Notes under the pieces: generated by a model
The model's input: the letters and a program-made list of their open reading frames with translations, nothing else
Told to the model about the DNA's origin: nothing
Databases searched by the model: none
Part shown: one piece after another, positions 21,311 through 32,864 of the stretch
Layout of the letters: each line of letters opens with the position of its first letter
Position numbering within the stretch: the stretch's first letter is position 1
Program-made: the position numbers and the translations under genes
DNA from: Isoetes taiwanensis
Taxonomy: Eukaryota; Streptophyta; Lycopodiopsida; Isoetales; Isoetaceae
Direction: 5' to 3'
Length of the DNA: 64,000 nucleotides
Assembly (NCBI GenBank): GCA_021234155.1
Contig: JAJEKV010000006.1
Span: 186,001 to 250,000, forward strand

Positions 21311-24296
21311 ATGGCTTGTTACAGTAGGAAAACAATCCGTTCTTACTGTTTGGGTTTAGATGAAAAGGTACACAGGCCATCTCTTCTTAGCAACAATGCC
21401 CCGATAATAGTTTCTTGCAGAAGCAAATCTACTACAGCAGATCACATTCGATTTCATACAAGACATAGGACATGCATTGTACACAACTGTACAGAATCGG
21501 GATTAGCTGAAAACCTTGTGGAAGAACCCACAAACCTCTCTAATGATGCAGTCCTCCCTACAAACACAGGAAATCAACTCCTTGAAATTCAGGAACAAAT
21601 GGCTATTGAAAATACTGCACATGCAAAAAAGCCAGACTATAATGATTTATCTGCAAGTAGGAAACAATTTACAGAACCTGCTTCGGCTGGAGATAGACAA
21701 ATATGTTAGAGCAATTGCGTTAAATCTTCATGTTTTCTGCTTTGGGGATCTGGCTATCTGGGCCCATTGTGAGTCTAATTGATACTTCTGTTGTAGGCAC
21801 GAAGAGCTCATTGGAGTTGGCAGCCCTGGGTAATCATTTTCCACTAGCTGTTTCCATTAAGGCAAGATCATTCTTTTTGCTGCAAGAATGCTTTAAAGAG
21901 AAAATTATGCTAGATAAAGATAAGAATAATGCTGTTATTTTTATGGTTGATATAAACTCCTGGTGGTACTAATTTCTATTTTACCCTTATTATTTAGGGC
22001 CAGGGACAGTCTTATGTGATGGTTTGTCATATGTTTTCATGTTCCTATCTGTGGCAACATCGAATTTGATTGCAACTTCTCTTGCCCTCAAGGTCAATAT
22101 TAGATAAACCATAATAATAATAATATGAGCTCCACCTTATCACTGATTTAAACGTTTCCAGGATGAGGAGGAAGCAGGATATCATTTGTCAAGATTGTTG
22201 TTTCTGTCTCTGGTCTGTGGTTCAACAATGCTTATTTTCACTCAGCTTTTCTCTTCGAATCTTCTTCGAGGTATATATGACTTTACTTAATTTTGTTCTA
22301 GTTTTCAGAAGTCATTTATCAAGTATCTCAAATGGTGTTGCAAAAATTTAGCATTTGTGGGAGCAAAGAATGCAACACTGGTTCCCGCAGCTGGAGCTTA
22401 TGTGAAGGTCCTTACTCTTCTAGAAATACAATATTATCCTTTTCCGTTATTACCTTCTGCTTTCTCCCACTTCCTTTATCACGATGTACTAAATTTACAA
22501 AGATAGAGAGTGATTGGGGCATTAAATTTTATCAATTCTGTTTTGGAAACTCCATGTATGCTGCCCCTCCTGCTCTCTGCCCCCCAGATTAGTCATATAA
22601 TTATGCATGCATTGCATGACAGGCATGTAAATGCAATATTAGGTTTAATGACCATATTTGTGTAAGAGTCCGCTGTTCCATTGTTGAGATCTTTAAATAT
22701 TTTTCCCATAAAAACATGGGAATGCCTATCATTGACAAGGCAAAGTATATATGGTATGATGTTTAGTGCATTTATGTGTTATTTGCATGCGCGTTAATGT
22801 GGTAAATATTTCTTCTTCCAGATTAGGGGCCTTGCATGGCCAACTGTGCTTGTCGGACTGGTCGCTCAAAGTGCAAGGTGTGTACAAGGTGCAAATTAGA
22901 AGCATTTGTGTTGGGCATATTCTATTGTAAATAAAAGGTCTATTGTATGCCTCAAACACGCAATATCATTAACTTTACACCTTGAACACAAACGTCATTG
23001 GTTAGAGTTTGTCCCTGGGGTCGGTTCTCACTGGCACATTGAGAATTGGGAAGGTTAATATTCATCTGCGAAATGTTTTGTGTCTGATCTAACATTCCTT
23101 GAATAGATCCCTTATTTTCTCCCAAGTTCAGTGAAAATGGTTGTGAATAATGCTTAACAATAACACATATGACTCGTGAGATGATACAGAAATGCGTAAT
23201 GCTTGAAAGATCAGAATGGTTTTGGAAGTCACCACGATGGCTAAGCATGACCTATGCATTTGTATTGTGGCTAATTGATGAGCTGATATTCTGATTTTCA
23301 TTGTGTGAGACTTTCCTTGAAATAGATACATCTTAAATAATAAAAGAACGGTAAACACAAGTAGTAACTTCTCACTGTCGGTTCAATTTTTAGCTTGAGC
23401 ATGCAGGATTCCTGGGGTCCTCTCAGAGTTCTTGCTGTGGCTGCACTGATAAATGGAGCAGGAGATATTTTATTTTGTACATTTATGGGATACGAGATTG
23501 CAAGTGCTGCATGGGCAACTATGTTCTCTCAGGTATTGCAACATCCCTTGCATTTCTACGCGATACAGAGGACCTTTGAGACAATGCAAATGTCTGGATA
23601 TGCAGTATGTTGGAACTATTTTATTGCTACTCTCACTTGAACGAAGGGGTTACAGGACGACGGCAATATATATATACCTTCAATCAGTGACTTATGGAAG
23701 ATGCTTGAGATTGGTGCACCTGTCCTAATTATGCTTTCAAAGGTACATATGATGGGAAATATGGAAAGGAAATCACCTTGTTATGTTGGTTGACAAGTTT
23801 ACCTTTGTTCAATGTCATTCTATTGGTGCAAGGTAACGTTTTACAGCATGTTTTACAGCATAATTACGTATCTGGCAATGTCTTGCCAAGATAGGAGTCT
23901 AGCAGCTCATCAGGTATGCCTGGATAATATGACTTAAGACTGCCTTTTCACGTTTGTCATGTGTACTTAATCTGGGTTTGCACAGGTTATGATAGGATTA
24001 TTTAGTCTCTTTGCAGTTTGGGGAGAGCCATTATCACAAACAGCACAGTCATTTATACCAAGCTTAATACAGGGAGAAGGAAAAAACTTGGGAAAGGTTC
24101 TATATTCAAGTGATTTAACATGTGGATGAGGTGAAATTCGGAGTTAATTCTAATTGACATGGTGCAGGCACAAGACCTCTTTCACACTCTTCTTTTCATG
24201 GGATCAATACTGGGAATTTTGTTGGGGCTTGCTGCAATTTCAATCCCGTGGTTCATACCGAGGATGTTTACAAAAGACAAAGAAATTATAAGTCAG
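21311..24296 (+). pseudogene. Chloroplast MATE transporter (EDS5/DETOXIFICATION 46-47-like) pseudogene
   Basis: EDS5-type MATE proteins sit in the plastid envelope; EDS5 exports a salicylic-acid precursor. Exons seen: 21311-21829, 21998-22092, 22162-22270, 22352-22407, 22822-22877, 23394-23532, about 23533-23604, 23656-23742, 23833-23913, 23986-24096, 24168-24296. Diagnostic stretches are [95 protein letters not shown] and SIPWFIPRMFTKDKEI. The N-terminus from MACYSRKTIRSY is basic and serine-rich, like a transit peptide. Damage: the first exon changes frame twice (about 21700 and 21727); the segment after 23532 is out of frame; one 'intron' is only 51 bp (23605-23655); a 12-bp duplication (FYSMFYSI) sits at 23837-23860; the last exons (EGTLLAGRDL region) are not found downstream. 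Splice borders elsewhere are good, so the loss looks recent. Confidence 0.85.
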
Positions 24297-24299
24297 GTA

Positions 24300-24880
24300 G
24301 TGGTCACTTCATTATTTGTTATCTAACATGCTGTGAAATTTATACTTAAACGTTCTTAGATACAGTATTTCTTGTTAATAAGCACAGACCAGCAATGATT
24401 CAAGGCATCTGTCTATATCTAAAATCTTGCTAGATTGAGAGTAGCAAATATTTGATAGGACAAGCACAACTTTTAGTGATGGGTTCTTAGCAGACCTTGA
24501 CCATGAAACTTGGCCACAGATTGTTGTTTAATTAGCAACTTCAACTTGTTATTATAGTGGGCGAAGACATTTCAAATGTTTTGTAGTTGACCAGCATAGC
24601 ATAAGTAAGCCAGGATGGCTGCTAGGATACAATGGGTTCAAATCCCATAAGGTCTGCTAATGTTGTTGCTTTATATCCTCAATGTAAACTCTAGATAAGT
24701 ATGTCTTGCTACCTTTATGTTTGCACACATTGCATCTACTCCTTGGAACCAACATGTTTCACACATGCAACATCTACTTACCAATGTTGGCCATCCTCCT
24801 CTATTGTATTGTCTCAATGTTACATATATGTATTTATTGCTATCGGAGTCTATGTGTTGCATTGCTGTCAATGGCTATAT
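24300..24880 (+). other. Downstream of MATE; small tRNA-like SINE remnant
   Basis: At 24606-24660, GCCAGGATGGCTGCTAGG and, after a short gap, GGGTTCAAATCCCAT resemble A and B boxes. This fits a truncated tRNA-derived SINE. Otherwise no feature. Confidence 0.4.
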
Positions 24881-24889
24881 GGAATACCT

Positions 24890-25230
24890 TTTCCAAGCCC
24901 TCAAGGGGCCAAATTTTTTTTCCACAACAAAAATCATTACCCCTCACATTTATAATCAAATTCTTCCTAAATCCTCCCTTTGTTTGGGTGCATATCCATA
25001 CGAGAGGTGGTATAAGGCAGTGAGACCCCCTCTTTTTTTCTCAATTGTACATTACATGTATCAAATTGACAGCATTAAGTATATATAGTTTGAATCTTAT
25101 AGAATATTACTAATCTCACTATACGGTATATCCCAACTTATGGTGCATACCCACAAACGAGGATTTCTATCTACAACCCAAAGCAAGGCACAACTCATCA
25201 ATATGCCCATCCAATAGCTCTCGATGCCCG
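24890..25230. repeat. Dispersed repeat, related to 47890-47990
   Basis: The blocks CTTTGTTTGGGTGCATATCC and GGCAGTGAGA (24976-25025) and, inverted, AATATGCCCATCCAATAGCT (25189 onward) match parts of 47915-47990, where they are joined (TTGGGTGCATATTCACACGG, GGCAGCGAGAGCTGTTGGAT). They are copies of one element of unknown class; here the two halves are separated and face opposite ways. Confidence 0.55.
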
Positions 25231-25239
25231 AAGGCTCTC

Positions 25240-28200
25240 CTCGAGAATATGCAGCATAGTGACAGGGGTTCCATTTGTATTTTTATACGTTCTCGGATAT
25301 TGTGGGTTAGCGGTATATTCGAGTGGATGTACTAATGCAATACATTTAGAATGCGCATATTCCTTTTCTCCTGCTCCTTGACATGCAACGCTCGAGTGGA
25401 TCCAAGATAGGATTTAGTGTTCCGATAGAAGACCTAATCCAGATAGGGTTTGGCATTTCTGAAATGAGAAGTTCTAGACATTTATTCAAAATCTTGCCCA
25501 ATTTGAAGGTAAAAAGAGAGAAAAGAGATGGTATCAAAGCCAATTGCTCCAAAATTTGCATTATCATAAGATTTTTAGACAGATCTTTTGATAGATAGAA
25601 GGGGAGTTGTCCCATAAGAAAATATATGATTATAGTAGCTATTTGGCCATATTTATCTATGGCACATTTGTCATTTCCATCATCTATGCCAGAGTCAAAA
25701 GGGAAATGAACTACCGACTTTCTGATGAACTTTTTTCTCAAAATTGGCATTAGGTTCTTACATCAAATGTATCACGTGAGTAGAATGGACAAATTATGTT
25801 CAAAGCATAATGCATCCAACTTGGATGCATATGTTTAAAGATGCTAAAATATTATTTCTAAGTAAAAAGGCAAGTGTTCTTACTACAATCACGCAAACTG
25901 CAAGTCTAGCCAAAACTTATGGAATAACCATTAAATTTGCAAGGATTTGCAATTCAATATTAAAGGGTCCTTAAATAGTACTATACACAAAATTCTAAGA
26001 CTAGAGCACAACATCATCCAAAAACACATATGAATGCTTTGGTCATGCTTCAATCTATGAATTAGATTGGGGTTCACTATTTGGAGCAAAAACACTCATT
26101 GCCATTTGTATCTTAGGATAACGTGTTAGAAAATTGATGTGCAGAGAATTTGGTAGGGACACTAGATCAATAGTAGGGGTGCAATTATTTGATTATGATG
26201 GCATCTTCAAGTATAAAGTCATGGTATCAAGTATTCTATTTTTGATTGATTGTGAAAACATGACTTTCAACTATGATTTAAGCCACTTCATCCTCCGGCC
26301 ATGGAGGGCAACCCTCCGTGCGCAGCACCTTGTTTTTTTTTGCTTTTTTTTAATCCCTATTTTTTCCTCAGAAAGGTACGTGTCGTCTTCAGAAATAAGC
26401 ATCATAAAAGAATATCCTAAAGGCATATTTGTATGAGAGTTATATATGTTAGATACTAAGGTTTTGCTATTTTGATAATGAGTCGCCTTCAACACATGGA
26501 CATTGTAACGTATTCTTGTACATTAAGTAAACTTTACGTGATAATGCACATGGCCATATCATCCTCCTTATTAAAAACAAATGCACCATCTTTTATTATT
26601 CAAATATAGGAAGATTATAATAATCTTGACGTAAGTGAATTGTCGTGGATTAGAGACTCTGGTTTTTTTGTCTCATGAAAACAAGGCATAGATACCACTC
26701 TAAGGACAATGATTTGATTATAAACCCCATTTTTATAGTTGTTAGGCTTGTCCTTGGTGTTTTCAAACAAATATGAGGGAGATGCTACTTTTAAGGGAAT
26801 GCTAATGAATCATTTCAAACGCATTTGAGGACCATGCTCTGTTCTATGGCTTTTAAATAAGCACATGCTTTCATAAATTGCTGAGGAAGTAACTTACTTT
26901 CATTTTCATTTTTCTGTCTGCATTCTTTCGAAGCTCTTCAAGCAAGGGCCATAACAATGTCAAATTGAAGTCCAACCTCATTAATCTGTTCATGGACACC
27001 TCTATCTTGATGTATGGCACCTAGATTGCATTTTCAAAATGCGAAAGAAAGTAAAATTTTCAGGATGTCGTTGGTGTTCAGTAAGATCAATACCTTATCT
27101 GATCATTCCCTGTTACATTTCTTAAGGTGATAGCATGGCAATTTGCTTAAAACTTACCAATACCCGTTCTAGCCACTCCAGCAGTCCAACTTGCATTATA
27201 CAGGAAGTTCATATTCAATGCATCCACCCAATAGTCAAATGACTTTAAGAAAACTATGTATAAAAAGATTCAAGGAAAGACATAGCTAATATAAGATAAG
27301 ATAAGATGAATTTTTACGTCCACGGGAACCCAACGGGTTATGGGACGGCATCTTTCAGTAACGGAATCCATAAACACAGTGGTGTGGTCCCAGATGCAAA
27401 GACTGCACTAATCAAAATGTCATCTATTGCATGAGAGTTATGCTTGAAATAGAAAAATGATAGGGGCATTGACAGATGCAATCATGCACTCTGCAGACCC
27501 ATCTTAGAGGTTATATAGGATGCCTACAAGCTAGCTCAAAGCTATCCTTCAGTTCATGAATAGATGCATACAAAGATAAGATGCAGCATATTGGTTTCCC
27601 ATGTTAAACTATACAATGACTTTGTTCAGGCTGTATTAAGCACTTCATTCTGTTTCACATAAATTACATATAATATCCTCCAATAATTTGAACCAACCTG
27701 CAACAAACAGTTGATAGCGGCCCTTCCTAAAGAAGTAACATTTTGCAAATGCGATTCCTTCTCGCGATCTTCATGTATGCTCTGCTACATCATATAATCA
27801 TATCAGATTCTGTGAACAACATATCTCATAATGCTTAAATTTACTAGTCCTTCTAATTAGAGCTATATACATTCTTTGTTCCAAATCAAGGACTTGTGAT
27901 AACTATGCCAATTACTGGATAACTATTCCAATTACTGGATAACTATCCTACTGGAGACACCTACATGATGTTCTGCCCCAAGGTTATATATGTACACGAC
28001 TCTTCTCCTATAACAATAAGAACGTGAAATAATTTATTACCTCTGTAGAAAGGTGAGACCACCTAAAAGAGTATTTCCAGGCAAAGCACAATGTCTGGAG
28101 TTCCTGTTATTTGAGTACCTACCATGTTTGCGACAGTTCTTCTATCTGGCAGCCTCAGGGATCTATATAGTTTTGCATTGTAGATGATGCTGAGGGATAG

Positions 28201-28360
28201 ATTTCCATTTTGGAGTTTCATGTGTTCATATAGCAACTATATGTTAAAGAGAGGGATTTGTCCAGAGTGAATCATATGAAGAGGGAAATGCAAAATGTTC
28301 GCATTTCCCATCAAATGCAAACATCAACAGCTTCTAATACTCTGACATCTCCCGGATGCA
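25240..28360. other. Intergenic, one SINE/LINE tail, no supported gene
   Basis: The minus-strand open frame 25346-25750 (134 codons) has no recognised family or splice sites. At 27283-27345, the inverse of CCCGTTGGGTTCCCGTGGAC then GTAAAAATTC and (TCTTA)n is a short copy of the LINE/SINE tail also seen at 10.3 and 44.8 kb. A small palindrome GGAGGGCAACCCTCC lies near 26307. Confidence 0.5.
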
Positions 28361-28366
28361 GACAGG

Positions 28367-28442
28367 GATTCTTTACCATCACAATTTTACCAGTAATACG
28401 GCGTGATTCTTTGCCATCACAACTTTATCAGTAATAAGGCGT
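28367..28442. repeat. 38-bp tandem duplication
   Basis: The unit GATTCTTTACCATCACAATT...GGCGT is present at 28367-28404 and 28405-28442 with a few substitutions. Confidence 0.85.
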
Positions 28443-28839
28443 AGGGGTACATCACTTGTATGGATGTCAGGGTGAGATACCCATATAAAACATTGGCCAT
28501 AAGCAAGAAGTGATGCCTCATCTAAACATCGCAATAAACACCTGCCTGATGGTTAAGTTGGGACTTGCAAATGAATTTGTTGAATTTGTTTTTTGCAAGT
28601 TGCTATAGAATGTATTTTTTGACATGTAGAACGTATTTTTTAAATGCTGCCCATAGGAAGGCTTAACATGTAAGATAAAGTTTGTTTTGGAAAATGCATC
28701 TTTTTGTGAACATGATGTAAATTGGCGAATGCATGCTCAATCAATACCCTATTATAAAACTTACCTTGTTCAATCAATACAGTATTACAAAACTACATTC
28801 CATTGAATAGGAAGTGAAAGTATTGATGGCACTTGTAAG

Positions 28840-28990
28840 TGTTAGAGGCACTTGTGTGTTTAGCAAAGGAGTTAGTGTTCCCTAATCAAAAGCCTCCAAG
28901 CACGCATGTTCGTAGTGTTAGGAGGCACTTGTGTGTTTAGCAAAGGAGTCATTGTCCCCTAATCAAAAGCCTCTGCATTGCTCCCTAATC
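28840..28990. repeat. Tandem duplication around TGTGTGTTTAGCAAAGGAGT
   Basis: GGCACTTGTGTGTTTAGCAA with AGGAGT and CCCTAATCAAAAGCCTC occurs near 28853-28890 and 28925-28972. A third partial unit CTCCCTAATCAAAGGCTCTG follows. Confidence 0.8.
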
Positions 28991-30294
28991 AAAGGCTCTG
29001 CATTATGCCATCAAGCCTTGACAATACTATCTCATTGTCTCTGTGCCAAAATCTAGGCAGGTTATAACCAGGACAACAGAGGACAAATGATGCCATGGTA
29101 TAAAAATGTTTCTTCTCCTAAAACCAAGGGGAAAAATGTAATTCTGAATAAGATTTAAGAAAATGTGATAGTTATACCACATATAAAATCTTGATGTGAT
29201 TTTATATTATAATACAAAAAGAAAAACGATTTTGTAAGCTATCCAGGTAGTTCTGAAACATTCTGGAAGATTTTTAATGTAGTTCTTTGCAGAAATGCAG
29301 CAAATGAGGCACACATTTGGCTACAACTTATCATAGAGTTATAAGTTAGATAGATAGTTTGCACAACAACTGATATGGAGTTCAAGAAATACCTTCTACA
29401 ATGTTAGACTCTTTTGAAAAAAAGACACTTTAATAAAAGGCTATGCAGGTTGAGTTCCAAATAAAAAGAGCTTCGTAAATGCTAGCCGTAATCATCCTAA
29501 GGCTTGGAATAGTTCTGATGCAGCATGATGAGCAATATGCCTTGATTATTATGTATGGAGATGAGATGAAAATGCCACCATGTATTTCCATGCAATAATG
29601 GTGCTTCTGAAGCATTGTAATCTATAAAAATTAAAATGTTGCTTCTACTTGACAAATTTGAAAAACTTTTATATTCAGGATGTAGAAGTATAAAAATTAC
29701 AATGTCACCTCTACTACAAATTTGAAAAACTTCTAAATTCAGGAGGTAAAAGAATTATGCCTGCAAACAAATCTGTTGCACATCCTCAACAAAATAATGG
29801 CCTTCAATATTCATGCGAGGGAACTCTGATGGTTGCATGGAGTATTCATGCAAGGAAAAACTGAAGTGTAAATAAATAGGCAGATTTGATAAATAAATAG
29901 GCTTCGCATGTAATGGCGCTCTTCAAAAGTCGATCAAATGGATCCTAATAATGGATGGAAAAAAACACAACTCTAAATAACGCTTTAACTTCATATGAAA
30001 CACTGGGTGGATTTACAAAAGAAAGCGAGGCATACAAAACTTTGACACATCCACAGGCTTAGAACAGAGATTTGAAGATATACCTGCAACCGAAATTGTA
30101 TCCCTCCTAACTGATGGAGAATCCTTGAACTGAACTCCATAAAAAGTTTCATTGACATAGATGTGCAGAATTTCATCCTTTCCAACATAGCATGTAGACA
30201 AACAACCTCATAGCTTATTGTCAATCAAATTGTCCATCCAAATCTAAAATGGAAATAACAAGTCAATCTCTGAACTTACTGCAAGAAAATTTAC
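28991..30294. other. No confident gene; one tandem duplication
   Basis: At 29620-29755 a unit of about 68 bp (core CAAATTTGAAAAACTT) is present twice. An exon-like minus-strand stretch at 30060-30200 ([20 protein letters not shown]) could belong to the neighbouring gene remnant, but I do not recognise it. Confidence 0.4.
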
Positions 30295-31165
30295 CCTATT
30301 TAAATCCATTCCAATATCTGGTGTTTCTGGCATATTTATTGCATCCAGTACTACACTATGGGTGATATGAAGAGACTGATTCCTGGAGGATGCTCCACCT
30401 GAATCCACTGATTGCGAGGCTGTAAAACAAAAGGTCAAACGGGTGAGATAAAGTATACATGTATCATCAACAAGGCAAACATTGCTTCAAAATTAATGCA
30501 AACATTAAATTTTTCACAAAATAGTAGATGTGATCAATAAATAAAGCATCACTTTAGGGTTGGTTTTATAACATTAGCAGAAATTTCAGGAAGATATTTT
30601 TTAAAATGAACAATTAATCTTCCTAAACTAAGCACAACGTTCTCTATTCCACAAAATGTAACAACAGCTCCAATCTCTCAGTGTCGGTGTAGCAAATGAG
30701 ATAAATAAAAAAGTGCAACATGGTGCTTTTTATAATTAAAACAATATTCTCCAACTTCCTGTATTCCAAAAGCTGCCTTTATGTAAAAAGATAGCCAGCA
30801 CAACATCTTTATCAGATCCATAGACTGCAGCCTTCTAGATGGGACATCCATATCTATAGAATATATAAAAATCTAGCCTGAAGCAGTGGTATGGCATGGA
30901 GGAACAATATTCTCATTCTGACCCTATAGGTCATCAGATCCTTTGAGATTCACTTATAATGAAACAGATGATAAGCTACAGAAGCGGCTTTATTAGATGG
31001 TGTTGCCGTCTTGTGCGATGCATGACAAAAGATGCTAGCATAGGCTAAAATATTATGCTCTAAAATATTACTGCAAATATACATCAAAAGCGTATTTAAC
31101 AGCCATATTTTCTCATGCATACCTTATTGTAGGAATTGGCCTTGCAACCAGGTGCAGCGTGTGTC
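30295..31165 (-). pseudogene. Ubiquitin-like/BAG6-type protein remnant
   Basis: The exon at about 31165-31123 encodes VEDGHTLHLVARPIP. This is the end of a ubiquitin-like domain typical of BAG6/Scythe-like and ubiquilin-like quality-control proteins (VEDGHTLHLV block). The exon at 30419-30295, with TTTACAG acceptor and GTAAAT donor, encodes SLHITHSVVLDAINMPETPD and GMDLNR, similar to the segment that follows in plant BAG6-like proteins. The ubiquitin-like exon is out of frame with the sequence upstream (GFLNEEQ is in another frame), and its phase does not fit the next exon. I therefore treat the locus as decayed. The family call rests on short matches. Confidence 0.4.
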
Positions 31166-31296
31166 CATCCTCAACATCTGTTCTTCATTAAGAAATCCAC
31201 GAATTGGAGTGCTGAGCTTTCCTCAAATAGTGCAATTGCTTAAATAAGTAGGCAGAGCACATATCAAAATAGAATATCAGCTTTAAGAATACAAAC

Positions 31297-31470
31297 CTCG
31301 TGGAATCATGCTCATCACCAAGGAAGCAAAACAAATGGAAAGACAGCAACATTGGTCTCTACACGAAGCCAGTCCGCAGCACTTTCAATAAGATGCTCTG
31401 CCCTGGAAGCAGAGCTTCCATACTTGTGCACGGCAACAACCAGATGGAGAAGGAACAAAGACGAAGTGCA
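31297..31470 (-). pseudogene. ThrE-like (threonine/serine exporter N-terminal domain) fragment
   Basis: The minus-strand frame encodes HKYGSSASRAEHLIESAADW then LRVETNVAVFPFVLL. This resembles the first conserved block of the ThrE/DUF1212 family, a membrane protein family of proposed amino-acid exporters. GDEHDSTR, the expected continuation, is present (31319-31297) but in the next frame, just after PW-stop. A GT donor follows at 31296. A single frame change therefore breaks the exon. The membrane part of the protein is not found here. The call is based on motif resemblance only. Confidence 0.4.
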
Positions 31471-31479
31471 CCACTTGGA

Positions 31480-32130
31480 CAAACAAATAGCACTCCATAA
31501 ATTAAGGGTTGTGTTTACTGGAAATACCACAAAGAGAATTAAAGAGGATCTGAATACCATTTTGCAGAGCTCCAACAAATGCAGAGAGCTTAGCCCACTG
31601 GGACAAACTCAAATCTTCCTAACACCAAAACACATTAATAGCGCCACTGATACGAAATATATCCAAAAGCTTTCAATCAAAAAAACCCTGCCTCGTGGAG
31701 ATAAACCATCTCAGAAAATCCTTTAGGAAATCGTCACCAAATCCATCAACGAATCAATTTCTGGTCTACAAAAAACTCTGATTTGCTATAATGTAGCCGG
31801 ATTGATGTTTCGCCTCCGTGAAGATAAGAGAAAAAGGAGGTTAGGGACTTATTTTTCAAAAAATCCGAGACGATGAGCTTCGAAAATGGTGAATCCAGCA
31901 TGAAAGCTTCTGGTTTCCGCTTGCAATACCCTTCTTTGAAAATCTGCGTACCTGCTCCAATGATTCCTGTGACTTTGTCTGCTGCGATCAATACTTCCCT
32001 GATCCTTCTTTTTGAGAAAACCATGTGCGATTCATCTTCAGCAGCTTGGCGAGCCAGAAACAAAACACTGGCGAAAACACAGAGCCAGTTAGGCGGTTCA
32101 AACATCGCCCCCAGCAAAAGGGGTGACCGC
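31480..32130 (-). other. Open but unassigned sequence upstream of the ThrE-like fragment
   Basis: A 159-codon minus-strand frame (32225-31746) reads through FSKRRIREVLIAADKVTGII and GTQIFKEGYCKRKPEAFML. It has a protein-like composition, but I cannot assign it. Its start lies inside the dispersed repeat at 32130-32260. It may be a further exon of a decayed gene. Confidence 0.3.
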
Positions 32131-32260
32131 CAGTTTGCCAGTAGCAAATTTCTAGCAGTTTTTTTTTCATACTCTAAGAATATACTGGCATATATCAAGA
32201 ATATGCTGAAAACCCATACAAGCAAGGAATTGCCCCTCTAGGGGCAACCCAAAAATTTGA
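32130..32260 (-). repeat. Dispersed repeat with CCCC(TAGA)GGGG palindrome, copy B
   Basis: On the minus strand it reads GGGTTGCCCCTAGAGGGGCA, then CTTGCTTGTATGGGTTTT and ATATGCCAGTATATTCTTAG, matching copy A at 20920-21060. Confidence 0.65.
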
Positions 32261-32864
32261 TTTAACCTTACAAGATATAGGATGCCAAACCCTCAAAAGG
32301 AAGGTTGTGGTCTTCTCCCATCGATGATTATTAGGCACTCCATTCCGACAGAACTGATCATCATTAAGTTTTCCCAATTTGTTTCGTATTGGGGAAGGGA
32401 TTTTTGGCAATGGTTTGTAATATGATTCCTATTTTGTATTGTATGCAACGTTGTATATTTAGCAGTGTTTTTAGCTGCTTGTTTGATTATGTTCAGTTAT
32501 TGCTATTTGTGGCCAGCTTGAGTTCGTGGGTGTGCAATGGTTCGAAGAGGGAAACATTGTTTGACAAATTGGGAAGGAATGGAAGTGGGGACACGATGAT
32601 CCTTGCTGAAGGGCATGCCGCCTGTGTCGGGAAGGCTGTGTGCATCCCCCGGATCGTCAGTGCGGGAGCGTCTAGGTGAGGAAGTTCGCCTCATGTTTGT
32701 CTCTGTTTTTGTATTGCTTTTGCATAGTGTAGGCAACAAACAGGTATAGCGGGCAGAAGGTGAGAGTTCTGGGGCGTGAGGTTGTAATTAGGACATAATG
32801 TTGTTCAAGGGGGATGCAAGACTGAATGTGAAGGTCTAGAAGATGCCTGTGTCCATGAGCAGGC

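Noticed and set aside
23605-23655. Genuine 51-bp intron in the MATE gene
   Set aside because: Has GTATGT and TTACAG ends but is shorter than plant introns normally tolerate, and it follows an already frame-shifted segment. More likely decay.
25346-25750. 134-codon minus-strand frame
   Set aside because: No homology, no splice context, AT-rich surroundings; could be chance.
28367-28990. CRISPR-like direct repeats
   Set aside because: These are two-copy tandem duplications without spacer structure, in a eukaryotic nuclear context.
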